Positions 62,157-64,000 of a stretch of DNA of 64,000 nt are shown here, one piece after another. The stretch is from Lactococcus petauri (GTDB lineage Bacteria > Bacillota > Bacilli > Lactobacillales > Streptococcaceae). The notes below the pieces were generated by a model, which worked only from the letters and a program-made list of their open reading frames with translations, did no database searches and was not told where the DNA came from. Within the stretch, counting starts at the first letter, position 1. Every line of letters starts with the position of its first letter. The position numbers and the translations under genes were made by a program. Location of the stretch: positions 423,658 through 487,657 of the forward strand of contig NZ_MUIZ01000002.1 in NCBI RefSeq assembly GCF_002154895.1. The letters are read 5' to 3'.

Positions 62157-64000
62157 ATGAATTATAAAAGAATTACAAAGTGCGGAACAATTATTGCTTT
62201 AGCTGCACTATTAGTTCCTACAACAAATTCACTTGCCGAAAGTGTATCAATTGATACAGAAGAGAAAAACTCTCATGTCAGTAATATCAATGATGATTCT
62301 CAGCAAGTAGCAACAATTAATGAAAATATACAAGCTACATCCATAAAAAACGAAGAACCTACTGTGGAACAAAGAATACAGCCCGAGACAGTTCAAAAAG
62401 ATGTAATTAGCAAAGCTTCAGAACCGCAGGTAAATTTTTCAAACGATGTCCCTACTTCTTATATTTCATCAGTTTCTGGTGTGTCTTTCACCTGGAATTT
62501 AAAAACTGTAAAAGATCAAAATGAGATAGTAGCAGGTGATAAGATTATCCTATCTATTTCAAGTGAGGGTTTGGATTATTCAAGTGTTAAATTTTCATCA
62601 GGAAGCACTTCTGACCCTTATTTCGACCTAGTACTTGATGAAGAAAACGGACAAATCATTCTAGTAGCAAAACAAAACGTACAGTTTGATGGGAGTATTT
62701 CAACCACCATAACAGCTCGTCCAACAGGAATTGAAGGGCCTTCGGACTTTCCTTTTACTTCTACTTACGTTCCCGTTGAAGGAAATCCTATCGACCTTTC
62801 TGCAAACAACATGATTTTACATGTAAAAAATAGTGGTGGGGGTTCTTGGGCAATTGTAGGTACACCAACAACACCAGGTAATCATTGGGGTTCTTTGGAA
62901 GCTAATGGTCATAATTTATACAAACCCAATAATAACGGTACTAACTTACCGGGAAAATTTTATTATACACAAAATGCACAGAATTGGTTCACCGGTTTGT
63001 TTAATGGCAATTATCATAATATTGTAGGAGGAGGTCCTTATACTTTCATAATCAATTCAAATTATCCAATTGATACAGAAAGTTTTGTTTTATCTGCTGG
63101 GAAGATAGGAGATATGTATGACGCATCAGATGATTATACTATCCAGTGGGAAAATAACAATAAAACCGCAAAAATCACTTTTGAAGAACTAAAAGCTACA
63201 GGACAAATGGGTAGTGCATTAGCTGCTACATATTATGTCCTGACAGATACTATAAATGATGAAGTTAATATAGAATCCTATGCCATAGACGCATCTAACA
63301 ATGTCCTTGGAAGCAAGAGCACAGCCAAAGGAACATACTACCCTACAAGTAGCGGAAGCTTCCTTCCCTCTATTACAACTGAAGATAGAACAGTCTATAC
63401 TACTGACCCAGCGTTAGATTTAAAATCTTTAGCAAAAGCCTTTGACCAAGTTGATGGGGATATTTCTCAAAACGTTCAAATAGTAGATAATAATAACTTT
63501 GACCAAACAAAACCAGGCGTTTATAAAATCAAATATAGCGTATCAAATTCATTTGGAGAGACTGCTGAAGGGATTGCGACTGTCACCGTTATAGAGAGCA
63601 AAACTTCCATCGATGCTCATGATTCCACTATTTACGTTGGAGATGCATGGAAAACTGAAGATAACTTTGACAGTGCGACAGATAAAGATGGAAATCCAAT
63701 TGATTTTTCTAAAGTAAATGTTACAGGTACAGTTGATAATACTAAGCCCGGTAAGTACGACATTACTTATGAATTTAATGGTGTGTCTAAAACAGTGACT
63801 GTTACTGTTTTGCCTGTTCAAACTTCCATCGATGCTCATGATTCCACTATTTACGTTGGAGATGCATGGAAAGCTGAAGATAACTTTGACAGTGCGACAG
63901 ATAAAGATGGAAATCCAATTGATTTTTCTAAAGTAAATGTTACAGGTACAGTTGATAATACTAAGCCCGGTAAGTACGACATTACTTATGAATTTAATGG
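62157..64000 (+). CDS. Large surface protein with Ig-like (Big_3/DUF5011-type) repeats, 3' end outside window
   Basis: The frame is open from the ATG at 62157 (AAAGGAG 5 nt upstream) to the right edge, giving 614 visible residues. A signal peptide (MNYKRITKCGTIIALAALLV, cleavage near residue 27) precedes a unique N-terminal region (about 28-405). Then come Ig-like modules: one diverged (about 406-480) and at least two nearly identical 73-residue repeats beginning TSIDAHDSTIYVGDAWK. Such proteins normally end in an LPXTG wall anchor, not visible here. It is probably an adhesin; the ligand is unknown. Confidence 0.88.
   Translation, partial: MNYKRITKCGTIIALAALLVPTTNSLAESVSIDTEEKNSHVSNINDDSQQVATINENIQATSIKNEEPTVEQRIQPETVQKDVISKASEPQVNFSNDVPTSYISSVSGVSFTWNLKTVKDQNEIVAGDKIILSISSEGLDYSSVKFSSGSTSDPYFDLVLDEENGQIILVAKQNVQFDGSISTTITARPTGIEGPSDFPFTSTYVPVEGNPIDLSANNMILHVKNSGGGSWAIVGTPTTPGNHWGSLEANGHNLYKPNNNGTNLPGKFYYTQNAQNWFTGLFNGNYHNIVGGGPYTFIINSNYPIDTESFVLSAGKIGDMYDASDDYTIQWENNNKTAKITFEELKATGQMGSALAATYYVLTDTINDEVNIESYAIDASNNVLGSKSTAKGTYYPTSSGSFLPSITTEDRTVYTTDPALDLKSLAKAFDQVDGDISQNVQIVDNNNFDQTKPGVYKIKYSVSNSFGETAEGIATVTVIESKTSIDAHDSTIYVGDAWKTEDNFDSATDKDGNPIDFSKVNVTGTVDNTKPGKYDITYEFNGVSKTVTVTVLPVQTSIDAHDSTIYVGDAWKAEDNFDSATDKDGNPIDFSKVNVTGTVDNTKPGKYDITYEFN
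63603..64000 (+). repeat. 219-bp near-identical tandem repeats in the surface protein gene
   Basis: Units start at 63603 and 63822 (period 219 bp, 73 codons). Over the 179 bp of the second unit that are visible, I see one difference (acT versus gcT, Thr to Ala). The array continues past the right edge. Confidence 0.92.

Overview
The window looks like a chromosomal segment of a low-GC Lactobacillales bacterium, most likely Lactococcus of the L. garvieae / petauri / formosensis type. The basis is the gene content, PurR-style PurBoxes about 76 nt upstream of predicted starts, tandem Spx paralogs, a streptococcal-type accessory Sec locus, and a tmRNA whose tag reads AKNNTSYALAA, close to but different from the L. 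lactis tag as I remember it. The genus call is inference; no search was run.

Layout. (1) 1-15847, minus strand: a complete accessory Sec / glycosylation operon in the order secA2, gtf3, gtfA, gtfB, a 59-codon asp4-like gene, secY2, asp1, asp2, asp3, ending in a serine-rich-repeat adhesin that runs off the left edge. SecA2/SecY2/Asp export the adhesin; GtfA/GtfB and Gtf3 glycosylate it. (2) 15848-25187: small and stress genes, including two UspA proteins, a candidate small RNA, two paralogous ~51-residue genes (17821, 24534) sharing a promoter and a leader that folds onto the ribosome binding site, a tandem pair of 34-35 residue membrane peptides (18734, 18893), a cation efflux protein, a lipoprotein, two YxeA proteins, a membrane glycosyltransferase, a YagU protein and tmRNA. 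(3) 25188-29917: an ABC transporter with ylxM, and a two-component system. (4) 29956-35179: a GntR regulator and nucleoside salvage (bmpA, cdd, deoC, pdp, a methyltransferase). (5) 35413-41896: coaA, guaA, YxeA, UspA, a quinone/aromatic detoxification pair and a hypothetical gene. (6) 41918-58757: de novo purine synthesis (purKED and purCSQLFMNH), split by a trehalose PTS unit (treR, EIIA, EIIBC, treC). (7) 58862-64000: ASCH, GNAT, thyA, two Spx-like proteins lacking the CxxC switch, and a second surface protein with near-identical 73-residue repeats that runs off the right edge.

How it fits together. PurR is expected to activate purCSQLFMN(H), purDE(K) and the bmpA nucleoside-uptake lipoprotein: each has a PurBox or PurBox-like site centred about 75-77 nt before its predicted start, and a terminator of the preceding gene lies between box and promoter. 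The trehalose genes have an 18-bp palindromic operator and cre-like sites over the -35. The least-described parts are the SD-sequestering leader with its small protein pair, the tandem membrane micropeptides, and a recurring promoter layout (extended -10, then 6-8 nt, then ATG) that predicts leaderless mRNAs for six genes.
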